Below are positions 48,378-55,678 of a stretch of 64,000 nt of DNA, piece after piece. Each line of letters opens with the position of its first letter. The stretch's first letter is position 1. Position numbers and translations under genes: made by a program. The stretch is taken from contig NZ_SSSN01000009.1 in assembly GCF_004801905.1 (NCBI RefSeq), positions 62,001 through 126,000 on the forward strand, written 5' to 3'. The notes under the pieces were generated by a model. That model was not told the DNA's origin, ran no database searches, and worked only from the letters and a program-made list of their open reading frames with translations. The DNA comes from Orlajensenia flava (GTDB lineage Bacteria > Actinomycetota > Actinomycetes > Actinomycetales > Microbacteriaceae).

Positions 48378-49218
48378 TGTTCGTGGAGGGGGCGAGCGAC
48401 CTGCGCAGGAACGGCAGCACGACAGCGAGAACCTTCGCGGGTACCTCTCGATGCAGGTAGTGGCCGGCGCCGTCGATCACGACGAGTTCGCCGATTCCGC
48501 CGGGGAGATCGACGATGATCTTCGACCCTTCGGCGCCCGGATCGACCCAGTCCGGATCGGCACTGCCCTCGACGATCAGAGCCGGACAGCGCACCCCTGC
48601 CAGCTTCGCCCCGGCGTCCGCCGGGGATGTCTTGAGCATGGTGCGGAGAACTGCCATCCGCTCGGGCCGACTCAGTGCGGTCTCGATGCGTGCGCGGTCA
48701 TCGCTCCAGTCGGCGGGCTTGGCGGGGATGGCGACGTCGAGGTATCCCATCCATCCCTTCAGACTGCCGCTCATCATGACCTTGGCGAGCTGCGTTGTCC
48801 CCTGGCGAACGCGCTTGTTCCGGAGGATGCCCACCAGGTCGAATGACTGCTTGCGGGTGAATGGTGCAAGCTCCACGACGCCAGCAATGTCCTCGGGTGC
48901 ATCCGCCGCGGCGATCGTCGCAGCGCCACCGCTGATGGACTGCCCGACGACGACGGCAGGGCCCCCCAGATGACGCACCAGGGCCACCACGTCGCCGGCG
49001 ATATCGGTGCGCTCATAGCTTTTCCAGCCCACGCTCGAGTCTCCGCAGCCGCGGATGTCGACGTTGGCGACCCGATAACCGGCAGCAACCAGCTCGGGCA
49101 CGATGAACCGGTAGGAGTGCCGGCTGTCACCCATGCCGTGGGCGAGAACCACGAGCGGTCCGACCCCGCTGATGTCATACGCGATGGTTCCGTCGCCGAT
49201 GCTCATGTACTCGACCAC
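48370..49218 (-). CDS. Alpha/beta hydrolase
   Basis: A 282-residue alpha/beta-fold hydrolase. The oxyanion region is VVLAHGMGDSRHSYRF, the nucleophile elbow GQSISGG, the acid is in ALIVEGSADPDWVDP and the His in VIDGAGHYLHREVP. The GTG at 49218 is chosen because GGAGG sits 5 bases upstream; a TTG (49230) and an ATG (49206) are alternatives. It is first in an operon with the TetR and YrdB genes. Substrate unknown, possibly an ester or haloalkane. Confidence 0.88.
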   Translation of the reverse strand: MVEYMSIGDGTIAYDISGVGPLVVLAHGMGDSRHSYRFIVPELVAAGYRVANVDIRGCGDSSVGWKSYERTDIAGDVVALVRHLGGPAVVVGQSISGGAATIAAADAPEDIAGVVELAPFTRKQSFDLVGILRNKRVRQGTTQLAKVMMSGSLKGWMGYLDVAIPAKPADWSDDRARIETALSRPERMAVLRTMLKTSPADAGAKLAGVRCPALIVEGSADPDWVDPGAEGSKIIVDLPGGIGELVVIDGAGHYLHREVPAKVLAVVLPFLRRSLAPSTNNA

Positions 49219-49232
49219 AACTGCCTCCAAAA

Positions 49233-49267
49233 GCTACGATGTCTAGCATCAAGCTATTAGTCGTAGC
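49233..49267 (-). promoter_or_regulatory. Nested palindromes at the hydrolase-tetR promoter
   Basis: An outer inverted repeat GCTACGA (49233-49239)/TCGTAGC (49261-49267) encloses TAGCATCAAGCTA (49244-49256), a TAGC-N5-GCTA palindrome. On the minus strand TTGACG lies just upstream and TAATAGCTT inside, a plausible promoter. This is the probable operator of the adjacent TetR. Confidence 0.6.
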
Positions 49268-49450
49268 CACCCCCGTCAAGCAACGACCGCGATCTTTTAC
49301 CAATCAAGTCCGCGTGCGCGCCCGGCATCGCTCGGGAAGACGAGCGGTCGCGCGGTGCACTCGCACCGCTCGACCCCCGCTACCGACGGTGTAGCCGCGG
49401 CCTTGATTCGAGCCGCGTGGATTTGTCTGGATGCCACGGCCAACCTCGCC

Positions 49451-49480
49451 TGCCCGGGCTCGCCGAGGCGAGCCCGGGCA
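49451..49480 (-). terminator. Perfect GC-rich hairpin
   Basis: TGCCCGGGCTCGCC (49451-49464) and GGCGAGCCCGGGCA (49467-49480) are perfect 14-bp reverse complements with only GA between. It lies 34 bp past the stop of the monooxygenase-like gene ending at 49514, so it is probably its terminator. No U-tract follows, as is common for actinobacterial hairpin terminators. The rest of 49268-49513 shows nothing else. Confidence 0.75.
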
Positions 49481-49513
49481 ATCGAATGCCGGGGCGGTGC
49501 TTGCGGGGGGGGG

Positions 49514-49840
49514 TCAGTCGGCTTCGATCGATTCGCGAAGCTCGTAGAAGATCGGATCGAACGATTTCGCCACCTGCGCGGCTCGCGCCATGTGGGCCTT
49601 GACGTCCGCGTTCTGCGTCGCCGCCTCGTAGTCGGCTCGACTGCGCCACTGGGCGTAGTTGGCAACGTGATTGCGGTCGACATCGAGGTGCAGGCTTGCG
49701 GATATGAAGCCCGGTTGATTGTGAAATTGCTCGCGTGTTGCGCGAGTCAGTTCGTCCAGCAGCTGCTCAGCCTGATCCGGTTCTACGGCGAAGGTGTTGA
49801 TCAACGTGTAGTAGTCGGCGGCGGGATCGAGAGTAACCAT
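49514..49840 (-). CDS. ABM-domain (antibiotic biosynthesis monooxygenase-like) protein
   Basis: A 108-residue ferredoxin-like alpha+beta protein. The pattern YYTLINTFAVEPDQAEQLLDELTRATREQFHNQPGFISASLHLDVDRNHVANYAQWRS is typical of ABM/YgiN-type monooxygenases. ATG 49840 has a perfect AGGAGGAA ribosome site; an upstream in-frame extension is not supported. The substrate is unknown. The gene stands alone; the 251-bp gap to 50092 holds its likely promoter but no gene. Confidence 0.87.
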   Translation of the reverse strand: MVTLDPAADYYTLINTFAVEPDQAEQLLDELTRATREQFHNQPGFISASLHLDVDRNHVANYAQWRSRADYEAATQNADVKAHMARAAQVAKSFDPIFYELRESIEAD

Positions 49841-50091
49841 GTCTATTCCTCCTAGATGGGCGATGCAGATATCGCAACGCGAAAAGTAGAACAGACGAGA
49901 GCCGGTACTCAAACCCCTCGTACCAAACCACCGTCGGCTCGTGCAGCGATGACACGACACCGACGGGAAGATCCGAATCGTTACCGAGTCGCCTCACCGG
50001 GCGGCCTATCGATCGCGGCGAAATCCTGCTCCGAGCATGACGTCACGCCCGACACGTGTCTGCGAAGACTCGGCCGGTATCCTCTCGCTCG

Positions 50092-50955
50092 TCAGTGCGA
50101 GTGGCGGGGGTCGATTTCGTGGAGCCGCTCCTCGCGCAGCGCGCGCAGGTGAACGGAAGCCCAGGTGCGGAAGGGTCGCCATCCCTCCGAGACATCCGCC
50201 AGGTCCGCCTCAGGGCCGTAGCGCTCGGTGACCTCGTCCGCGAGTCGACGCTCATGCTGCGGTGCCAGATCGGGAGCGTTGGCACCCCGGGCAACCACGA
50301 GTTCCGCCGCAAAAGGCCCGAGGCCTTTCACGCCTTGCACGGTCTCGACGGCCTCCTCCGCGCGCATGCCCCGCAAGTAGGCGCTATCGAGAACCCCGTC
50401 CAGCGCGGCGGCAGCGACCGACTTCAGATATTCCGCTTTGCGGCCGGGTAGATCCAGGCGCGCCTTCCGCAGCGCCGCCGGACCGGGGAACGCCCCGTCA
50501 TCGCCATACGCGTCGATCACGTCGCTTCGCAGTCGTGCCGCCTGCGTGATCCGAATTCGCTGCGATAGAACGGACCACGCGGCAGCCTCATACGCGGAAT
50601 AGAACCCGCACGGGCGCAAGCCCGGAAGTTTCTCTTGGGCATCCGCGATGACGCGATCGTCTTGGGCAACCTTCGTCCAGCCGCGACCGTCGATGTCTAT
50701 CGCGAGGAATCGGGCCACCTGCGTCGCCGCCTCGTCCAGATGATCTTCACCCCGAAGCCGTAGACGGGCTGTGTGTCCCTCCTGTACGACTTCCGCCTGT
50801 ACGCGCCCCCATCCGTTCTCCGCCAGGAACACGCAGCTCAGAGCGCCGCCCTCGTGTTCTGGCAGGGCGTTCGGCGAGAAGCCCTCCCAGAACCGGCGAC
50901 TCGTAGCCAGCGACCATGGTCCCTTCACCTCGACCTCGATACCGTGAGTAGGCAT
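50092..50955 (-). CDS. AlkA-like DNA-3-methyladenine glycosylase
   Basis: A 287-residue HhH-GPD superfamily protein resembling AlkA. An N-terminal beta domain (MPTHGIEVEVKGPWSLATSRRFWEGF) precedes the helical glycosylase core. The helix-hairpin-helix is VQGVKGLGPFAAELVVARGANAPD, with an Asp (NAPDLAP) where the catalytic residue is expected. It would excise alkylated bases. The gap to the downstream membrane-protein gene is 16 bp, but orientation is the same, so the two may be co-transcribed. Confidence 0.85.
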   Translation of the reverse strand: MPTHGIEVEVKGPWSLATSRRFWEGFSPNALPEHEGGALSCVFLAENGWGRVQAEVVQEGHTARLRLRGEDHLDEAATQVARFLAIDIDGRGWTKVAQDDRVIADAQEKLPGLRPCGFYSAYEAAAWSVLSQRIRITQAARLRSDVIDAYGDDGAFPGPAALRKARLDLPGRKAEYLKSVAAAALDGVLDSAYLRGMRAEEAVETVQGVKGLGPFAAELVVARGANAPDLAPQHERRLADEVTERYGPEADLADVSEGWRPFRTWASVHLRALREERLHEIDPRHSH

Positions 50956-50971
50956 TGCGCTCCTTCCTTGT

Positions 50972-51490
50972 TCACCGTCTGATCTCGATCAGGAGAACCC
51001 AAGCGTTGTACGTGGCTGTCGTCACGCTGGCTACGACGCCCACGAGCAGCCAGTACAGCCCGCCTCCGTCACCGGCCATGAGTGACACGCCCGCAACCAC
51101 CATGGGGATCGTAGAGACGGCTGTCATGAGCAGTCTGCTCACGCGCCATCCCAGCTGCTCCAGTCTCGACAGACTCCGCGAGACGAGGACGAACAGCAGC
51201 GATGCAGTCGACGATCCCAGCACCAACAGTTCGATTCCGAGAGCGACGGCCGGCTGGCCCGGCACGAGGCCGAAGCAGCAGGCGAGGACCACAGCGAGGA
51301 GCATCGAGATGGATGCCGCAGCCAGGGACGGAAGCGCAGTGAACTTGAGGATCTGTTCGAGGTTGAGGGAGACCGCGACGAAAAGCAACCCAGCCAACGC
51401 AGCAGACGCTCCTCCCGTCATGATCAGGAAGTCATGCCAGGCGTCGGGCTCGTATGCAGTCACTTTCGTCGCGATCTCCGGCACTCGCAT
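50972..51490 (-). CDS. Four- or five-helix membrane protein of unknown function
   Basis: A 172-residue hydrophobic protein with helices at about residues 25-45, 57-77, 85-105, 120-140 and 145-165, and short polar loops. The N-terminal polar segment reads AYEPDAWHDFLIMTGGAS. No family is recognised. A convincing ribosome site before ATG 51490 is lacking. It lies just upstream of the AlkA-like gene. The 203-bp gap to 51694 shows nothing recognisable. Confidence 0.7.
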   Translation of the reverse strand: MRVPEIATKVTAYEPDAWHDFLIMTGGASAALAGLLFVAVSLNLEQILKFTALPSLAAASISMLLAVVLACCFGLVPGQPAVALGIELLVLGSSTASLLFVLVSRSLSRLEQLGWRVSRLLMTAVSTIPMVVAGVSLMAGDGGGLYWLLVGVVASVTTATYNAWVLLIEIRR

Positions 51491-51693
51491 CTCTGCGAAA
51501 TCAGTGCCCGTCCTGCTGGGCTGCGGAGCGGTCGCGCTGCCTGCGCTTCACGTTCGCCTTGTCTTGAACACGTTGGTGCGCTGTGCTTCCTACGCCGAAG
51601 CGTCCTCGCTTCTCGTCATCGTCCGACCTGGACATCTTGGAATCGGGGCGCCCAGTACCCCGGGCATATCGCGCGCTCACTGGATGGACCCGC

Positions 51694-51984
51694 TCACATC
51701 ACATCGCCGAGGAAACCGGCCGGCGCCTTGCCGCCGGCGAGCTTCGTCGCTCGGTCGATCTTCGGGTCATTGAGGTATTCCTTGAGCACTGCTTCGCCTT
51801 GGGCCTGCTCATGCCACTGGGTGATGACCGCAACGTGACCCGAGTCGGCGAGATCGCGCACCACGTCGTGACGAACGTATCCTCTGGTCGCGGGCATGTC
51901 GGCGCCGATGCTGAAAGCCAGGTTCACTCCCTCGTCGGCGTGGTCCGCGGGGAAGTGGAAATCGAACACTGATGAAACGGCCAT
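51694..51984 (-). CDS. Small ABM-like protein in a TetR-linked pair
   Basis: A 96-residue alpha+beta protein. SSVFDFHFPADHADEGVNLAFSIGADMPATRGYVRHDVVRD and HVAVITQWHEQAQGEAVLKEYLND fit a dimeric ferredoxin-like (ABM) fold, with the substrate unknown. It starts at ATG 51984 with AGGACC upstream. It is 50 bp downstream of the TetR gene on the same strand. The short palindrome-like CGTACTAGTGCG (52012-52023) between them might be an operator. Confidence 0.75.
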   Translation of the reverse strand: MAVSSVFDFHFPADHADEGVNLAFSIGADMPATRGYVRHDVVRDLADSGHVAVITQWHEQAQGEAVLKEYLNDPKIDRATKLAGGKAPAGFLGDVM

Positions 51985-52034
51985 GGCGGTCCTGCCTTCT
52001 TCTAGGATGAACGTACTAGTGCGACGCTATCAGC

Positions 52035-52628
52035 TCAGACGCCGATCTCGAAAGGCTTCTCCTCGAGTGTCAGCGCTGATCCAGCAGCCCGCACGGCCGC
52101 AGCGCCGTCGTCGAAAGGCGACATGTCGCCCGCGGCACGACACAGCACTTGCGTACCCTCGAGGAAGACGATCAACAGCACCGCGACGGCATGCGCAGCT
52201 GCGGCCGGCGCTCCGGTGGCGACCAGCCGTGCTTCCAAGGTATCGACCCACGACTGCAGCGCCTCGGACGCAACCGCAGTCAGCGATCGGTCGACCTGAC
52301 CGGTTTCCAGGACCACCGCGGCGACCGCACACGACACACCGGTAGCGGCCTCTGCCACGACCGGCCGAATGGCGTCGAGGAACTCTGCAAGCACTTCCGC
52401 GGGCTCCGAGCCGGGGAGGGTAACGAGGTTGGTCTTCACCCGATTCCCCGTCCAGACAACCGCCTCTCGCGTCAACTCCACTTTGCCGTCGGGGAAGTGA
52501 TGATAGATCGCTCCGCGCGCGGCGCCACTGGCGGCCAGCACATCGGTGAACGAGGCCGCGCTCATTCCTCCCCGTCGGAGCAGCAGCGCCGTGGCTTCGA
52601 TCATTCGCTGTCGCGTGTCCACCGACAT
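52035..52628 (-). CDS. TetR-family regulator (LmrA/YxaF-like)
   Basis: A 197-residue TetR protein. The helix-turn-helix is FTDVLAASGAARGAIYHHFPDGKVEL, a sequence characteristic of the LmrA/YxaF group, and the C-terminal domain contains GVSCAVAAVVLETGQVDRSL. ATG 52628 has a perfect GGAGGAGAA ribosome site; longer frames are not supported. The downstream ABM-like gene is the likely target. It is divergent from the secreted GH43-like gene at 52836. Confidence 0.92.
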   Translation of the reverse strand: MSVDTRQRMIEATALLLRRGGMSAASFTDVLAASGAARGAIYHHFPDGKVELTREAVVWTGNRVKTNLVTLPGSEPAEVLAEFLDAIRPVVAEAATGVSCAVAAVVLETGQVDRSLTAVASEALQSWVDTLEARLVATGAPAAAAHAVAVLLIVFLEGTQVLCRAAGDMSPFDDGAAAVRAAGSALTLEEKPFEIGV

Positions 52629-52794
52629 TTCTCCTCCGATCGAGTCGTGACCGATGTGTACCCTAATCAATCTTGCACCCGGCGGCGCCGTTCCCTGAGG
52701 GTGAGCCGGGCCGGCGGCGGTCGGCGTCACACCAACTTTCAGGAGGCGGATTCTGCGACCGGTCTTGATCGGACACGCCGCCACGGTTACGGTT

Positions 52795-52806
52795 TAAATC
52801 GATTCA
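52795..52806. promoter_or_regulatory. Rhamnose-regulon operator at the GH43-like gene
   Basis: TAAATCGATTCA, 11 of 12 matches to the palindrome TGAATCGATTCA at 55641. It lies 30 bp before the start codon, where a bound repressor would block transcription or its initiation. Confidence 0.7.
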
Positions 52807-52835
52807 ATGCTGAACGTATGACGTAGGAGAAGACG

Positions 52836-55529
52836 ATGATGTCGAGAAGCACGAAGGCATGGGCATTCGCGGCAACGGCCGCCCTGTTCTTGGCAGGCCT
52901 GACCAGCGGTGCACAGACCGCTTTCGCCGCGGGTGCGGAGGAGAGCCGCACCCTCGTCAACCGCGATACGACCGGTGCTCCCACGCTCAGGTTCGACGTC
53001 TCCGGCAACGCGATCGACGCCCACGACGGGCAGATCCAGTACTTCGATGGGCGATACCACCTGTATGGAACGGCGTACGGCTGCGGCTACGAGTGGAACA
53101 CGCCCGGTGCACCCTTCTGCGGGTTCGTCTCCTACTCGTCACCCGATATGGTGAGCTGGACTCCGGATGGACCCCTGTTCGACGCGACCTCCGCTCTCTG
53201 GCAGAGCCGGTGCGACGGCAGTACCTACGGTTGCTACCGTCCGCACGTCGTCTACAACGCATCCACCCGCAAATATGTACTGTGGATCAACGCCTATGAC
53301 AACGGCGTGGGCTACCACGTCTTCACCTCGGATCGCCCCGACGGGGGCTTCCAAGAGACGGCCGAACCAGACCTCGCCGTCCCGGAAGGCGCTCCCGGCG
53401 GGGTCAACTACGGCGACCAGCAGGTCTTCGTCGATCACGACGGAACGGCCTACCTGTCCTTCACCGACTGGCGGGTCGGCGGGGACATCCTCATCGAGAA
53501 GCTCGACCCGACGTACACCACGGGTTCCGGCCAGTGGACCAGTGTGGGCCTGCGGTCAACGGAGGCGCCGACGATGTTCAAGCGCGGGGACCGGTACTAC
53601 CTCACCTATTCCGATCCGAATCGAGGGTACGCCACCACCGGTACGGGCTACGTGACCGCGACCTCGCCGCTCGGACCGTGGACGGGCGCGGGAACGGTTC
53701 CGGACTCGTGGACGATCGCAGACGGCGCGCTCGGCATCGTCGGCGGCGACGTCGGCGTCAGTAAGCTCGGCGCCGATTGGACCGACTACACCTTCCGAGC
53801 GTCGGTGACGCCGCTGAAAGCCGACTCCGGAAACTACGCCCAGGCGGGACTCGTCTTTCGGAGTTCGGATGCCGGGTCCTACCAGTGGCTCATCGGCAAC
53901 TACCCGCATGCCGGCGCAGAGGGCGGAAACCTCACCAAGATCATCCCCGGCCGGGGAGCCACTGTCGTGCCTCTTCCCGCGAAGATCACCACCGGCCAGA
54001 CGTACGACGTCGCGATCACCGTGACAGGAAGCGCGATCGAGACGAGGATCGACGGCGTGCTCGTCGACTCGACGACCGACAGCACCCTGGATCACGGAGG
54101 CGTCGGCTTCCGTGCCAGTGCGCCCGACAATGAGCGCATGAGGGTCGACGACGTCCAGGTGACGGATGCTCAGGGTGCAACGCTGCTGCGCGACGACTTC
54201 AGCGGCGATCTCTCCCAGTGGAACCGTCCGGCGAGGATCGTCAAGGGCACGAATCTGACCATCACGTCGTGCGGCGGACAACCGACGGACGTGCTGGAGA
54301 TCCCGACATCCGCGGGCCCGACCTACCTCTATCAGTCCGACGTGTGGATGGACGCCAAGGCGAACGAGGCGCTCGCGAAGCAGTACTGGGCCCCGCTCGA
54401 ATTCGACGCGGCGGGTGGAATCCTGCCGATCGACTGCAAGAACTCGGTCGATGTCACCATACCGATCGGTCAGCCCGGAGCGGCCCATCCGGTTCCAGCG
54501 GTCTCCGTCGGGGACAGAGGCTTCCGTACCCACGCCGACATCTCGGGTGGCCTTCAGCGGGCGCAGGAGTTCACGGTGCCCACCGCGGGAGTGATGAGCG
54601 CGGTGCGATTCATGTCGTACCAGGACAACCATCCCAACGCGGACCTCCGCCTCGACCTGCGCGCGCTCGACTCATCGGGTGCACTGGGGCCGGTGCTGGC
54701 GACCGCCTCGATTCCGGCGAAGAACATGTCGTGGGCCGCCTCCTGGGCCGAGATCAAGCTCGCCACGCCGATAGCCGTCCAGGCCGGTGCCCGCTACGCG
54801 ATCGTCGCGTCTTCCGCGACGACCACGGGCGCTTACGGGATCGCCTACAGCGACACCACTCCCTACGCGGGGGGCAGGGCACTCATCAGCAATGACGCCG
54901 GCACGTCATGGAGAGCGGAGGCCGGTCGAGTGCTGCGCATCGAGGCGGACATCGCGCCCGTGCCCGCAGACATCACCAGGCCGGTCGTGACGCTGGTCGC
55001 TCCCACCGCGGCCGGACCATCCCCCGATCTGTCGTTGCGGGTCGACGCTACCGACGATGTCGGCCTGTCGAAGATCGTGGCGAACATCTACCGGGACGGC
55101 CGGCTCGTGAAGTCGACGCAGACGGCGGCGAACGGTGCGGCTGCGGCGACGCACACCGCGACCGTCTCCCTGCCCGACGGCTCGTACTCGCTGAAGTACA
55201 ACGCGCACGACGTAGCGGGCAACGTGTCGAAGACGGGGACGTTCGCGTTCTCGATCGACTCGACGAAGCCGACAGCGACGATCAAGGCGGGGGCGCCGTA
55301 CACCGTCGAGGCGGGCGGAGCGTACGACGTGATCAGCTTCAAGCTCGCCGACGCCGGCGAGATCGACAAGGTGGAGCTCAACGGCGTGGTGAAGGATCTG
55401 ACCGACAATCGTTGGTCGGACGTCAACTTCATCAAGCCGCCCACCTTCGGCGCGGTCAGAGGCGCCAACACCCTCGTCGTGTTCGACGTGGCAGGCAACA
55501 CCGCGACGTACACATTCGTCCTCAACTGA
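52836..55529 (+). CDS. Secreted GH43-like multidomain glycosidase
   Basis: An 897-residue exported protein. The signal peptide is residues 1-31 (ending AFAAG). A GH43-like five-bladed propeller occupies 60-285: AHDGQIQYFDGRYHLY, YRPHVVYNASTRKYVLW, YGDQQVFVDHDGTAYLSF and STEAPTMFKRGDRYYLTY supply Asp63-64 and Glu243 as catalytic candidates. A concanavalin-like domain (about 286-470) interrupts it, and propeller sequence resumes at 471-540 (YLYQSDVWMDAKANEALAKQYWAPLEFD). A beta-sandwich (550-690) and Ig-like domains (690-897) follow. No wall anchor is seen. It shares an operator with the rhamnose operon, so a rhamnose-bearing glycan substrate is inferred. Confidence 0.85.
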   Translation: MMSRSTKAWAFAATAALFLAGLTSGAQTAFAAGAEESRTLVNRDTTGAPTLRFDVSGNAIDAHDGQIQYFDGRYHLYGTAYGCGYEWNTPGAPFCGFVSYSSPDMVSWTPDGPLFDATSALWQSRCDGSTYGCYRPHVVYNASTRKYVLWINAYDNGVGYHVFTSDRPDGGFQETAEPDLAVPEGAPGGVNYGDQQVFVDHDGTAYLSFTDWRVGGDILIEKLDPTYTTGSGQWTSVGLRSTEAPTMFKRGDRYYLTYSDPNRGYATTGTGYVTATSPLGPWTGAGTVPDSWTIADGALGIVGGDVGVSKLGADWTDYTFRASVTPLKADSGNYAQAGLVFRSSDAGSYQWLIGNYPHAGAEGGNLTKIIPGRGATVVPLPAKITTGQTYDVAITVTGSAIETRIDGVLVDSTTDSTLDHGGVGFRASAPDNERMRVDDVQVTDAQGATLLRDDFSGDLSQWNRPARIVKGTNLTITSCGGQPTDVLEIPTSAGPTYLYQSDVWMDAKANEALAKQYWAPLEFDAAGGILPIDCKNSVDVTIPIGQPGAAHPVPAVSVGDRGFRTHADISGGLQRAQEFTVPTAGVMSAVRFMSYQDNHPNADLRLDLRALDSSGALGPVLATASIPAKNMSWAASWAEIKLATPIAVQAGARYAIVASSATTTGAYGIAYSDTTPYAGGRALISNDAGTSWRAEAGRVLRIEADIAPVPADITRPVVTLVAPTAAGPSPDLSLRVDATDDVGLSKIVANIYRDGRLVKSTQTAANGAAAATHTATVSLPDGSYSLKYNAHDVAGNVSKTGTFAFSIDSTKPTATIKAGAPYTVEAGGAYDVISFKLADAGEIDKVELNGVVKDLTDNRWSDVNFIKPPTFGAVRGANTLVVFDVAGNTATYTFVLN

Positions 55530-55555
55530 CCCGCCCCGCCAGCACGCCTGCCGCA

Positions 55556-55600
55556 GCTCGACGAGCGAGTCGAGCCAATGATCTCGAACCGTGATCATTG
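55556..55600. promoter_or_regulatory. Two inverted repeats upstream of the rha promoter
   Basis: GCTCGAC (55556-55562)/GTCGAGC (55569-55575) may terminate the upstream gene. Directly next to it CAATGATC (55576-55583)/GATCATTG (55593-55600) form a 25-bp palindrome that ends 5 bp before the -35 TTGACT. That place suits an activator or CRP-like site; the identity of the binder is unknown. Confidence 0.6.
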
Positions 55601-55605
55601 CGCTC

Positions 55606-55634
55606 TTGACTGTCTCGTACGGCATGGCATACAT
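55606..55634 (+). promoter_or_regulatory. Predicted rhaT operon promoter
   Basis: -35 TTGACT (55606-55611), 17-nt spacer, ATACAT (55629-55634) as the -10. The operator at 55641-55652 lies at the expected start point. Confidence 0.6.
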
Positions 55635-55640
55635 TCCTTT

Positions 55641-55652
55641 TGAATCGATTCA
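55641..55652. promoter_or_regulatory. Rhamnose-regulon operator at rhaT
   Basis: TGAATCGATTCA, a perfect 12-bp palindrome with the central CG of LacI-type operators. It covers the predicted start point of the operon. The same box precedes the GH43-like gene at 52836. Confidence 0.85.
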
Positions 55653-55678
55653 CACCTTGAGGGAGAGGTATTCAGCCA

